NCBI GenBank assembly: GCA_934182465.1
Contig: CAKPRG010000007.1
Location: 1-64,000 of the forward strand
Reading direction: 5' to 3'
DNA from: an uncultured Clostridia bacterium
Lineage (GTDB): Bacteria; Bacillota; Clostridia; TANB77; CAG-508
Length of the DNA stretch: 64,000 bases
The position numbers and the translations under genes were made by a program. Each line of letters starts with the position of its first letter. Position 1 is the first letter of the stretch. Below, one piece after another: positions 8,686-17,522 of this stretch. The notes under the pieces were generated by a model. That model did no database searches and was not told the DNA's origin. It saw only the letters and a program-made list of their open reading frames with translations.

Positions 8686-9690
8686 ATGTCAATATTAGTA
8701 ACAGGAGGAACAGGCTATATTGGTAGCCATACAGTAGTAGAATTATTAAAAAAAGGTAAAGAAGTTGTTATTGTAGATAATTTATCTAATAGTAAATTAG
8801 AAGTTCTAGATGCAATAGAAACATTAAGTGGCAAAAAGCCAAAATTTTATGATGTAGATTATCTAAATGCAGAAGAATTATCAAAAGTATTTGAAGAAAA
8901 TGATATAGAAGCAGTTATAAATTTTGCAGGATACAAAGCTGTTGGAGAATCTGTAAAAGAACCATTAATGTATTATCATAACAATGTTTCTGGTGCAATT
9001 GTATTATTAGAAACAATGAAAAAATACAATGTAAAGAAATTTATATTTAGTTCATCAGCAACAATATATGGAGATCCAGGTGTTCCAGAATATGTTGAAG
9101 AAATGGGAAGAGGAAAAACAACAAATCCTTATGGAACAACAAAAGCAATGATTGAACAAATATTAGAAGATGTTTATTTTGCAGATAATTCTTGGGATAT
9201 TTGTATATTAAGATATTTTAATCCAATAGGAGCTCATGAAAGTGGATTATTAGGAGAAGAACCAAATGGTATACCAAATAATTTAATGCCATATATAATG
9301 AAGGTTGCTGCTGGAAAATTGGATCATTTGAATGTATTTGGAAATGATTATGATACAAAAGATGGTACAGGAATGAGAGATTATTTACATGTAGTTGATT
9401 TGGCAGTTGGACATGTGAAAGCTTTAGATAAATTAGAAAAAGAGCCATCAGGATTATTCACATATAATTTAGGAACTGGTTCAGCATATAGTGTTTTAGA
9501 ATTAGTAGAACATTTTGAAAAAGTAAATGATATTAAAATTCCTTATGTTATTGCACCAAGAAGAGCTGGAGATTTAGCAATTTATTATGCAAATCCTTCA
9601 AAAGCAGAAAAAGAATTAGGTTGGAAAGCTGAAAAAGGAATTGATGATATGTGTAGAGATTCTTGGAATTATCAAAAGAAACATATTTAG
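8686..9690 (+). CDS. galE: UDP-glucose 4-epimerase
   Basis: A 334-residue extended short-chain dehydrogenase interconverting UDP-glucose and UDP-galactose (possibly also the N-acetyl forms) for envelope polysaccharides. It shows the NAD site GGTGYIGS (residues 7-14), FSSSATIYG with the catalytic Ser/Thr, and the YxxxK pair in NPYGTTKAM. The substrate-side signature LRYFNPIGAHESG and the C-terminal APRRAGDLA are typical of GalE. ATG start behind GGGAGG. Length is normal. It follows polA closely and is the last gene before invertible module 2. Confidence 0.93.
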   Translation: MSILVTGGTGYIGSHTVVELLKKGKEVVIVDNLSNSKLEVLDAIETLSGKKPKFYDVDYLNAEELSKVFEENDIEAVINFAGYKAVGESVKEPLMYYHNNVSGAIVLLETMKKYNVKKFIFSSSATIYGDPGVPEYVEEMGRGKTTNPYGTTKAMIEQILEDVYFADNSWDICILRYFNPIGAHESGLLGEEPNGIPNNLMPYIMKVAAGKLDHLNVFGNDYDTKDGTGMRDYLHVVDLAVGHVKALDKLEKEPSGLFTYNLGTGSAYSVLELVEHFEKVNDIKIPYVIAPRRAGDLAIYYANPSKAEKELGWKAEKGIDDMCRDSWNYQKKHI

Positions 9691-9764
9691 AAAAATAAAA
9701 TTTATGAATTTAGAAATTTTAACATCACATAATATATAATGTTAGAAAAGAAATAATAAAACAG

Positions 9765-9953
9765 TCTTTAAGTACTATAATTAAAGACTGTTTCTATTTG
9801 CTAAAATTCTATCATTTACTGAATTTGAAGTCAATAAATAGTAGTAATTTTTTTAAAAAATGAATAATATAAAAGAGTGAAAAAGACATGAAAGTGTATA
9901 AAATATACTGTTTCATGTCTTTTATTGTTTTCTTTAATTATAGTAATTAAAGA
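9765..9953. promoter_or_regulatory. Invertible promoter module 2 (upstream of LRR gene 2)
   Basis: Inverted 23-bp sites at 9765-9787 and 9931-9953 flank 143 bp. The right site is arm TCTTTAAT, spacer TATAGTA, arm ATTAAAGA; the left site, read on minus, has the same inner arm and spacer with one outer-arm change. The minus-strand promoter is TTGACT (9829-9834), 17-bp spacer, TAGAAT (9806-9811), pointing away from the LRR gene. The left site lies inside a longer stem (ACAGTCTTTAA with TTAAAGACTGT) followed by T residues on the minus strand, a terminator for that promoter. The right part of the segment folds as AAAGACATGAAA with TTTCATGTCTTT (9882-9922). Confidence 0.72.
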
Positions 9954-9954
9954 A

Positions 9955-10148
9955 AATCCATAAAAATAGAATAAAAGAGAGTTTTGAAATGGTTTTCTTT
10001 CAAAAAGAAAAGCAAAAGTCATTAGACAAAGTTATGAAAAAATAACTTTTTATTAGACAATTTGTTTTTTATGGATTTAAAAGGAGAAATATAAATAAAA
10101 AAATATTTCTCCTAATTAATTATAAAAAACATAGGAGGAAAAGCACAA
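9955..10148 (+). promoter_or_regulatory. Structured mRNA leader of LRR gene 2 with Shine-Dalgarno switch
   Basis: AATCCATAAAAA (9955-9966) pairs with TTTTTATGGATT (10066-10077), closing a domain that holds TTTTCTT/AAGAAAA and AAGTTAT/ATAACTT hairpins and the conserved GCAAAAGTCATTAGAC. Next, AGGAGAAATAT (10082-10092) pairs perfectly with ATATTTCTCCT (10103-10113). The same TTTCTCCT can instead cover the ribosome binding site AGGAGGAAA (10133-10141) with one G-U pair. The arrangement is that of a translation switch. Ligand or trigger unknown. Confidence 0.6.
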
Positions 10149-13100
10149 ATGAACGAAAGAAAATCATTTCAGATTCAGAGGAATATTACTGATAATAAAA
10201 ATATTAACAAAGTTGATGAAAAAGAAGTTTATCAACTGTACAGTAATAAAAAAATAGCTAGTAATTGCATAACGAATATTAATAATTTTAACAATAAAGC
10301 AGGTATCACACTAATAGCTTTAGTAATTTCAATTATAGTAATGCTTATTCTTGCAGGAGTAAGCTTGAATGCAACTATCGGCGATAATGGTATTATAACT
10401 CAAGCACAAAATGCAACATATATGCAAAGTATAGCTGCTTTGGAAGAATATTTGCAAACGGAATATGTAAAATATTATGATGAAACAGAAAATTATACAA
10501 GTAAAATAGAATTGCTATCATCAAAGCTAGGAAATTTATGTTTAAAAGATGGTACAAAAAATTATATAACTTATGATGGTAAAATGTACTATTTAATAAA
10601 TAAACAAGCATTACCAGATGATGTGAAAAATCAACTAAAAGGTGGAGATACAACAGAATATTTAAAATATATAAGACTTCAAGATGTGTATGGTATAACA
10701 CCAGACTTAAAAGTATATTATTGCGAAAGTGGAACAGATAATGCACTCGGCACGCTAGATAGCACCGAATTAGATCCAAATACACCTTTAAAGAAAATAA
10801 ATCAAGATGCAGAAATGAAATCAGCAATAACAGAAGCTTTAGCATCAGTAGGTGTAACAGTTGGAGAAGATGGAGTAACAGTTGGTGATGCTTCAAAATT
10901 AAAAAATATAGAACTAGATGGAAGTAAACACAATATAACATCAATATCTGGATTATCTGAATTAAGTTCATTAAAAACAGTAACATTAAGTAATTTAAAT
11001 TTGAATGATTTAGATGGATTGCAAAATTGTACATTGTTATATTATGTGTATTTCAAAAATTGTAAAGTAAATGATTATTCAAAATTAGCAACAGTATTAG
11101 ATTTACAATATTTGTATTTATATTTACCACCATCTATGAGCGAAGCAGATGCCAATGCACAAGTTACTAATTTAGGAAATGGCCTAGCAAATGCGACAGA
11201 ATTAAATAAATTAGAGTATTTTGGAATAACAGGAACTGTTGATTTGATTGAAGAAAACTATAGTTATTCTTTAGGCTATAGTAAAGATAAATATACTTAT
11301 TATAAATCAAGTCATAGTAATTTAAAAAATATAGATGGATTAAATAATATTAATACTAACATAAAAAATAGTGTGAAATATATTTATTTAAATAATAATA
11401 ATATTAACAATATATCAAGTTTGAAAGATTTTATTAATATATATGAATTAAATATTATGGGAAATATTAATTTAGTTAATTTAAATGGACTAGAAAATCA
11501 TAATATTGTTTATTTAGCAGCTCAAGATTGCAATATAAATAATATAGAAGGATTAATTGGAAATGTAAAACTAAAATATTTAGCTTTAGAATATAATGCT
11601 AATTTACAAAGCTTAAATGGATTGGAAAATAGCTTGGAATTAGATAAATTGTTAGCATATAGATGTGATTTATTAAATATTACAGCATTACAAAATCATT
11701 CCAAATTAAAATATTTAAGTATATATGATAATTTTAATTTGGAAAGTGTAATTGCTTTAAAAGATTGTATTGGAATAAATAATTTATATCTTGCTAATAA
11801 TGAAAAAATGATAGGTACGGAAGTAAGAGATGCGTTAGCAGATGAAAATACACATATATTAGAAAATTGTGGTAAAAATTATTCAATACCTAATAAATAT
11901 ATAATATATTTTAATAATTTAACAAGTTATGACTATTCATATAAAAATTATGGAAAAAAATTATCTGATGATAGTGATGAAATTAATGCATTAAAAAATA
12001 AAAAAATAGAAAGATTAAATTTAAGTGGCCAAGATTTAATTTCAAATGAAAAATTGGAAGAAATATTAGCTACATTGCCTAAAATGGTAGCATTAAACTT
12101 AAATGGATGTAGTAACTTAAAGACTATTGATTTTATAAAGAATAATAAAATGCCAAATTTACAAGAATTGGATATAAGAGATACAGATAAAGAAATAACA
12201 GATTTATCTTGTATAATTAATAATTGCAAAGATTTAACAACTTTAATTATAAATAATACCAATGTAGATATTTCAAAAATTCAAACCTTTTTTGAAAAAG
12301 GTGGAAAAAGTTGCTCTTTGTCTTGGAATGATCCACTATCAAATTATTGTACAGGATTGATTCTTGCTGGAAATTTGTCAAAATATAATTTTGATAACTG
12401 TGATAAAATAAGATATTTTTATGCAAGAAATATATATGTAAAAGATTATAAATATGAAGGAGTTTTAGATTTAACTAAATGTATAAATTTAACATATATA
12501 GATAATTCGAATTATGTAAGTAATATGAAATTACCAGCTTCGTTAAATACAATAAAAACGAACAGTTGGAATAGTCTTTTAGATTTTAGTTTGTGTGAAA
12601 ATTTAAAATCTATAACAGCAAGCTCATATTCAAATAAGGCATTAAAAATATTCGATACAATAAGTCCACAAACGAAACTTAATTTTATTGAATTTTTCCA
12701 AGAAAATTTAAATGATAATAATTCAGGAATAAAAAATATTGATTGTTCAGAACTTGAAACATTAAATATAGGAAGTATTGGAGATACTGAGTGTAGTATT
12801 GTGGATTTTAATTTTTTGAAAGACGCTAAAAGTTTAAAATATTTAAATATGAGCAATTGTGTATCCTGTACAGATTTTACCTTTATAGAAAATAAAAGTA
12901 ATTTGGTAGAATTGGCAATGGAAAATAATAAAAAAATGTTTAATTTAGATTTATCTAAATGTGAAAGTTTAGAGAATTTAAAAATAAACAATTCAAATTT
13001 AAATAGTATAAAATTAAATGAAAAAATTAAGTATATCGATTTAAATCAAAATAAGATATCAGATTTGAATTTTTTATTAACATTAAATAATTTGAAAGAA

Positions 13101-13358
13101 ATTAAATTAAGAGAAAACAATATAACAAATCTAAAACCATTAGAAAATTTAATATCAAACGGAAAAACGGATTGTGTATTGCTTGAGCTATCTAATAATA
13201 TTATACAAACAACAACTGTAGGTGGACATAATAATGTTGAAACACTTAAGAAATTATATAATGCAGGATTAAGAGATTTAGATATTTCTGGAAATAATTT
13301 TACAACTGGTTCAACAGAAGAGTTGAAAAGTTTAAAATGGACAAGTTATAAAGAATAA
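10149..13358 (+). CDS. Prepilin-like leucine-rich-repeat surface protein 2
   Basis: A 1069-residue protein, the longest of the four paralogues. It shares MNERKSFQ at its start but carries an unusually long 52-residue polar leader before the helix GITLIALVISIIVMLILAG; the paralogues have 10-21. The common N-terminal domain follows (LPDDVKNQLKGGD, LQDVYGITPDLKVYYC). LRRs occupy about residue 250 to the end (for example LKNIDGLNNI, YIYLNNNNINNISSLKDF), ending LKSLKWTSYKE, a tail pattern (LxxLxW) shared with paralogues. The predicted role is an envelope-displayed recognition or adhesion protein. The long leader may affect prepilin-peptidase processing. Confidence 0.8.
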   Translation: MNERKSFQIQRNITDNKNINKVDEKEVYQLYSNKKIASNCITNINNFNNKAGITLIALVISIIVMLILAGVSLNATIGDNGIITQAQNATYMQSIAALEEYLQTEYVKYYDETENYTSKIELLSSKLGNLCLKDGTKNYITYDGKMYYLINKQALPDDVKNQLKGGDTTEYLKYIRLQDVYGITPDLKVYYCESGTDNALGTLDSTELDPNTPLKKINQDAEMKSAITEALASVGVTVGEDGVTVGDASKLKNIELDGSKHNITSISGLSELSSLKTVTLSNLNLNDLDGLQNCTLLYYVYFKNCKVNDYSKLATVLDLQYLYLYLPPSMSEADANAQVTNLGNGLANATELNKLEYFGITGTVDLIEENYSYSLGYSKDKYTYYKSSHSNLKNIDGLNNINTNIKNSVKYIYLNNNNINNISSLKDFINIYELNIMGNINLVNLNGLENHNIVYLAAQDCNINNIEGLIGNVKLKYLALEYNANLQSLNGLENSLELDKLLAYRCDLLNITALQNHSKLKYLSIYDNFNLESVIALKDCIGINNLYLANNEKMIGTEVRDALADENTHILENCGKNYSIPNKYIIYFNNLTSYDYSYKNYGKKLSDDSDEINALKNKKIERLNLSGQDLISNEKLEEILATLPKMVALNLNGCSNLKTIDFIKNNKMPNLQELDIRDTDKEITDLSCIINNCKDLTTLIINNTNVDISKIQTFFEKGGKSCSLSWNDPLSNYCTGLILAGNLSKYNFDNCDKIRYFYARNIYVKDYKYEGVLDLTKCINLTYIDNSNYVSNMKLPASLNTIKTNSWNSLLDFSLCENLKSITASSYSNKALKIFDTISPQTKLNFIEFFQENLNDNNSGIKNIDCSELETLNIGSIGDTECSIVDFNFLKDAKSLKYLNMSNCVSCTDFTFIENKSNLVELAMENNKKMFNLDLSKCESLENLKINNSNLNSIKLNEKIKYIDLNQNKISDLNFLLTLNNLKEIKLRENNITNLKPLENLISNGKTDCVLLELSNNIIQTTTVGGHNNVETLKKLYNAGLRDLDISGNNFTTGSTEELKSLKWTSYKE

Positions 13359-13471
13359 AATTGATATTGTTGTTGTATATCTAAATGATTTACATAAGTA
13401 AGAATAGAAGATATTAGATTTAATAATTTTTTCTAAAATAGAAGTAAATTTTGAAAGGGAATTTGTTTGAA

Positions 13472-13750
13472 ATGAAAGATAAAAAAGTAATAATATTAAT
13501 TGCTATTATACTAATATTGATAGTATCAGTATTGATAATAGTGAAAAATAAAGAGCGAAATAATCAGCCGATAAATGCAATTAGTGAAGTGCAATATGAT
13601 GATGAAAATGGAGTATATTATATAAAAAATGAAATAACAGGAGAAATAATAGCGAATAGCACTGATGAGAGTGGGTTACAGATGTATATAGATAATCCGG
13701 ATTATAATCCAAATCCATTACAATCATATTCTAGTACAGCAGAAGAATAA
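13472..13750 (+). CDS. Small membrane protein paired with LRR gene 2
   Basis: A 92-residue protein from ATG 13472; an in-frame TTG at 13451 overlaps the likely ribosome binding site (AAAGGGA, 13454-13460), so the ATG is preferred. It has a basic N-terminus, one transmembrane helix (about residues 5-23) and a tail containing NEITGEIIANSTDESGLQMY and DNPDYNPNP. This matches the LRR-gene partners at 4560 and 17128 in topology and in the Y-x-x-N/D-P-x-Y-N-P motif. Function unknown. Confidence 0.65.
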   Translation: MKDKKVIILIAIILILIVSVLIIVKNKERNNQPINAISEVQYDDENGVYYIKNEITGEIIANSTDESGLQMYIDNPDYNPNPLQSYSSTAEE

Positions 13751-13844
13751 AATAGAGAAAGTTAAATGGTAAAGATGATAGAATAAAAATCTTTATAAAT
13801 AATAAAAAATGTTAAATTAGAGATTGGGTTATTATAAAAAACAA

Positions 13845-14035
13845 CCTTTAATTACGGAAATTAAAGATTGCTTTTGTTTATTAAAATTCTACCATTTACT
13901 GAATTTGAAGTCAATAATTAACAATGTTTTTTTGAATAGAATAATTCAATTTTAAAATATGAAAAGATATGAAAGTATAAAAAAATATACTGTTTCATGT
14001 CTTTTTTTATTTTCTTTAATTTCCGTAATTAAGGA
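13845..14035. promoter_or_regulatory. Invertible promoter module 3 (upstream of LRR gene 3)
   Basis: Inverted sites at 13845-13867 and 14013-14035 flank 145 bp. The right site is arm TCTTTAAT, spacer TTCCGTA, arm ATTAAGGA; the left site on minus has the identical inner arm and spacer and differs only in the outer arm. The minus-strand promoter is TTGACT (13909-13914), 17-bp spacer, TAGAAT (13886-13891). It runs into the left site, which is extended by CAATC/GGTTG pairing and followed by TTTTTT, a good terminator. The hairpin at 13961-14008 (AAAGATATGAAA with TTTCATGTCTTT, inner AGTATA/TATACT) keeps pairing through a G-U change. Confidence 0.74.
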
Positions 14036-14036
14036 A

Positions 14037-14302
14037 AATCCATAAAAATAGAATAAGAGAAGGTTTTGAAATGGTTTTCTTTCAAAAAGAAAAGCAAAAG
14101 TCATTAGACGAAGCTATAAAAACAAAAAAAGCTTTAATTTGACAATTTGTTTTTTATGGATTTGAAAGGGGAAATATAAATAGTTTAATTAAACATATAG
14201 TAAAATTTACAAAGTATATTGATTGCAGAATTGCTATAATGAGATTAAATATAAAAATATTTCTCCTAATTAATTATAAAAAACATAGGAGGAAAAGCAC
14301 AA
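14037..14302 (+). promoter_or_regulatory. Structured mRNA leader of LRR gene 3
   Basis: The closing stem AATCCATAAAAA (14037-14048) with TTTTTATGGATT (14151-14162) encloses the conserved core. The inner hairpin has changed to AAGCT/AGCTT while still pairing. The switch helix AGGGGAAATAT (14167-14177) with ATATTTCTCCT (14257-14267) keeps pairing through a G-U. About 70 extra bases lie in its loop and include TGCTATAAT (14232-14240), an extended -10-like sequence that could be a weak second promoter. Confidence 0.55.
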
Positions 14303-17125
14303 ATGAACGAAAGAAAATCATTTCAAAGTATTACTCAAAAAGAAAAAATAAAAAGTAAAAATGGTATCACTTTAATAGCATTAGTAATTTCAATAATAGT
14401 AATGTTAATTCTTGCAGGAGTAAGTTTAAGTGCAACAATTGGTGATAATGGAATAATAACACAAGCACAAAATACAAAGTATACCCAAAGTGTTGCAACA
14501 ATACAAGAATATTTAAATCAATTCTATATAGAATATTATGACGAATTGCAAAACACAGAAAACAAAGCAGAAGCTTTAGCAAATTACTCAAAATCAAGTA
14601 ATTGGTTTTTTAAAACAGCAAATGGATATATAGTTGATAAAAATGGAAAAGCACATTATTTTTTGAAAACAGAAGATTTACCTGATGAAGTAAAATCACA
14701 AATAGTAGGTGGGACTTCTACAGGAAAAACTTATGGAGACTATATAAACGGAATTGATGTTTATGGAGTTACTAAAAATCTAGAAGTATATTATTTTAAA
14801 GATGGAATAGAAGATTCATTTGGAACAAATTATGCAAATTTACCAGATGAAAATCCAACAAAAGAAATTTTTTCAGCTGATAGTCAATGGGCAAAATTAG
14901 TAAATGGAGATGGTGAACAAAAAGCACTAACATTAAGAGATATGAAAGATATAACAACACTAGAAATAAACGAAAATAGTAATATATCATCATTTGCTGA
15001 AATATATAATTTTACTTCATTAAAGAAATTAACTTTGAAAAATGTAAATATGCAGAGTATAGATGGTCTAGATAATGTAAGAGATTTACAATATTTATAT
15101 TTGAAAAATGTGAAAATAGAAGATTATAGTGCAATAAAGAAATTAACAAATTTAAAATATTTATATGTTGAAAGAAATGGAAATACTGAAGAAATAGATA
15201 ATTTACAAGTAGAAAAAATGTTAGATTCAATGGCAGGAGTTGATTATACCAAATTAAATTATTTTGGTATATTTGGAGTTAATCAAATAGAATATTACTA
15301 TGGAGGATATTCTTTTGATTTGAATACGCACAGCAATTTGAAAAGTATAGAAAAATTAAATAATTTTACACAGAATACCAAAGATGCAATAAAATATTTA
15401 TATTTAAATAATAATTCGATAACAGACTTTTCAAGTATAGCAAATTTTAAAAATATTTATATCTTAAGAATAGAAAGTAATTATGCAATTGAATTAGATT
15501 TTTTAAAAAATATGACTCAATTACAATATTTAACAATAGCAAATAATAAAATAATCAATACAAATGTGTTTGATAAATCCGAGTTTAATTCAATTATTTA
15601 TTTGAATGCTAGATATAACAATGAATTATTTAATTGTGCAAGCTTAAATAATTTAAGTGGTTTAAAATATTTATATTTGGATACTTGTAGTAATTTGTCA
15701 GTAATAGATGTTGAAAGCATAGCAGATTTTTATAATAGTATTCAGAATAAAACAATAAATGACAAATATAATGAATATTTACAAGGAAGTACAAAAAGAA
15801 TATATGATAATAAAAATTTATCAGATGATTCTGAACAAATTTTAGCGTTAAAAAATATGAGTGATGAAAACAAGCTAAAAGTAAAGAAAATATCACTTGT
15901 TAATAATAGCAAATTAACTAATAGTTGTTTAAATGAAATATTAGGTTCAGGTTTCAAAAACGTAGTTTCAATTGACTTGACGGGATGTACACAGCTTACA
16001 TCTTTGGATTTTTTGAAAAATATGACAAATTTATATGAATTGTTATTAAATGATACTGGAATAATAGGTACAGAAGTTAGTAAAATAGATCAATATTGTA
16101 ATCAGATTAATTGTATTCAAATAAACACAGAAGTAGATTTAACACAAATGCAGAAAACAATTTCAAGATGTGGAGATAATTCAACAGGCAGAGAATGGAA
16201 AAAATACTATGCAGGAGGATTTAGAATTAGTAATGATTTGATTTCACAACTAGAGAATTGTACAGAAATAACAGGATTATCAACGTATGGTTTTAATAAA
16301 ACCAATAATATGGAAATAAATTTAGAAAAATGTAAAAAATTAACATTTTTTGCTTCGTATACTGATTTGAAAGTGGTATTACCATCAACAGTAATAACTA
16401 TAAAAGGACAATCTGGAACTTTACCAGATATAAAAAATTGCGCTAATAGTGTAAAATTTATAAATCAAAATATAATGAGTGAATGGACTACTGAAAATGA
16501 TTTGGAAAATATGTGTAAGAGTTTAGAAAATAGTACATCGATAAACGAAGTTTCATTCACTCCAACTTGTGATTTCGATTTTAGTAGTTTAAAATATTTA
16601 TCAGGAAGTTCAATTGAATCAATTCAAATATCAAGAAATTCAGCATGGTTTGGAACTTTTGAAAAAATGAAAAATTTAGATTTTAGAAAAAGTGAAGATT
16701 ATGTTGAAGGTACACCTCATTTTAATAATTTAAAAACTGTAATATTAAAATATACAGGGATGACAAATTTAGATGCTTTTAGTGATTGTACAAATTTGAT
16801 TAGTTTAACGATAACCAATAGTAAAATAACAGATATAAGTGGATTAGAAAATTGTACTAAAATCCAAACATTGAATTTAGCTAATAATAGTATTTCTAAT
16901 TTAAGAACTTTAAATAATAAAAATAGCTTATATACATTAAATTTAAATAATAATAGTATATACAACAATATTTTTGATTCAAAAATAAATGCAAATGTAA
17001 ATAATATAGAAATAATAAAGAATTTAAATACTAGTGGAAATTTAAAAAATATTTATTTATTAAATAATAAAATAGATGATTATACAGAATTAAATAAATT
17101 ATCTTTTAATATAAAGGAGTGGTAA
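14303..17125 (+). CDS. Prepilin-like leucine-rich-repeat surface protein 3
   Basis: A 940-residue paralogue of the proteins at 1559, 10149 and 48596. The leader is 21 residues ending KSKNG, followed by the helix ITLIALVISIIVMLILAG. The shared domain has LPDEVKSQIVGGTS and DVYGVTKNLEVYYF. LRRs run from about residue 215 to the end (LKSIEKLNNF, YLYLNNNSITDFSSIANF, KIQTLNLANNSISNLRTL). Its stop lies within the ribosome binding region of the small membrane gene that follows, so translation of the two is probably coupled. Predicted surface adhesion or recognition role; binding partner unknown. Confidence 0.8.
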   Translation: MNERKSFQSITQKEKIKSKNGITLIALVISIIVMLILAGVSLSATIGDNGIITQAQNTKYTQSVATIQEYLNQFYIEYYDELQNTENKAEALANYSKSSNWFFKTANGYIVDKNGKAHYFLKTEDLPDEVKSQIVGGTSTGKTYGDYINGIDVYGVTKNLEVYYFKDGIEDSFGTNYANLPDENPTKEIFSADSQWAKLVNGDGEQKALTLRDMKDITTLEINENSNISSFAEIYNFTSLKKLTLKNVNMQSIDGLDNVRDLQYLYLKNVKIEDYSAIKKLTNLKYLYVERNGNTEEIDNLQVEKMLDSMAGVDYTKLNYFGIFGVNQIEYYYGGYSFDLNTHSNLKSIEKLNNFTQNTKDAIKYLYLNNNSITDFSSIANFKNIYILRIESNYAIELDFLKNMTQLQYLTIANNKIINTNVFDKSEFNSIIYLNARYNNELFNCASLNNLSGLKYLYLDTCSNLSVIDVESIADFYNSIQNKTINDKYNEYLQGSTKRIYDNKNLSDDSEQILALKNMSDENKLKVKKISLVNNSKLTNSCLNEILGSGFKNVVSIDLTGCTQLTSLDFLKNMTNLYELLLNDTGIIGTEVSKIDQYCNQINCIQINTEVDLTQMQKTISRCGDNSTGREWKKYYAGGFRISNDLISQLENCTEITGLSTYGFNKTNNMEINLEKCKKLTFFASYTDLKVVLPSTVITIKGQSGTLPDIKNCANSVKFINQNIMSEWTTENDLENMCKSLENSTSINEVSFTPTCDFDFSSLKYLSGSSIESIQISRNSAWFGTFEKMKNLDFRKSEDYVEGTPHFNNLKTVILKYTGMTNLDAFSDCTNLISLTITNSKITDISGLENCTKIQTLNLANNSISNLRTLNNKNSLYTLNLNNNSIYNNIFDSKINANVNNIEIIKNLNTSGNLKNIYLLNNKIDDYTELNKLSFNIKEW

Positions 17126-17127
17126 AA

Positions 17128-17394
17128 ATGAAAGAAAATAAAAGATATATTTTGCTAATATTAATAATAATATTTATTATAGTTATTATTTTTGGAATAA
17201 ATAAATTAAAGGAAAACAAAAATAATTTGCAAGAATCAGAAAATACTACAAAAATTAATGTAGTGCAAAATGAATTAAGTGGAGAATACGAATTATATAA
17301 CGAAACAGGAGATTTAATCAAAACAGTACCAGACAATTCTATGCTTGAAATATATAAAACAGATCCAACTTATAATCCGAATCCAAATTTTTAA
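17128..17394 (+). CDS. Small membrane protein paired with LRR gene 3
   Basis: An 88-residue protein from ATG 17128, eight bases after AAAGGAG; the upstream in-frame GTG at 17119 overlaps that site. It has one transmembrane helix (about residues 6-26), then a tail with LSGEYELYNETGDLIKTVPD and LEIYKTDPTYNPNPNF. The tail carries the same Y-x-x-D-P-x-Y-N-P signature as the partners of LRR genes 1 and 2. Its start lies three bases from the LRR stop. Confidence 0.68.
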   Translation: MKENKRYILLILIIIFIIVIIFGINKLKENKNNLQESENTTKINVVQNELSGEYELYNETGDLIKTVPDNSMLEIYKTDPTYNPNPNF

Positions 17395-17450
17395 AATATA
17401 AAAAATTATTAATTGAAATTCTTAATTTTTTATTTATTTTGTGCAAAAGC

Positions 17451-17479
17451 TTGAAATATATTCCAAAAATTGCTATAAT
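17451..17479 (+). promoter_or_regulatory. SigA-type promoter for the glycosyltransferase gene
   Basis: TTGAAA (17451-17456), a 17-bp spacer, then TATAAT (17474-17479) with TG one base before it, an extended -10. It lies 44 bases upstream of the start codon. Confidence 0.7.
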
Positions 17480-17522
17480 AATAATTGTGAAATAACAAAA
17501 CATATGAAAAGAGGAGTAAAAA

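Noticed and set aside
9955..10148. Cyclic di-GMP, preQ1, purine or T-box riboswitch as the identity of the LRR leader
   Set aside because: The core GCAAAAGTCATTAGAC recalls part of the class I cyclic di-GMP consensus, but GGGCAAACC and the tetraloop-receptor parts are missing. No purine, preQ1 or T-box consensus is met either. The nearby GGDEF gene alone is not evidence.
10393..11034. 213-residue minus-strand frame inside LRR gene 2
   Set aside because: Low-complexity Leu/His-rich translation of AT-rich repeats opposite the LRR coding strand, without a start signal.
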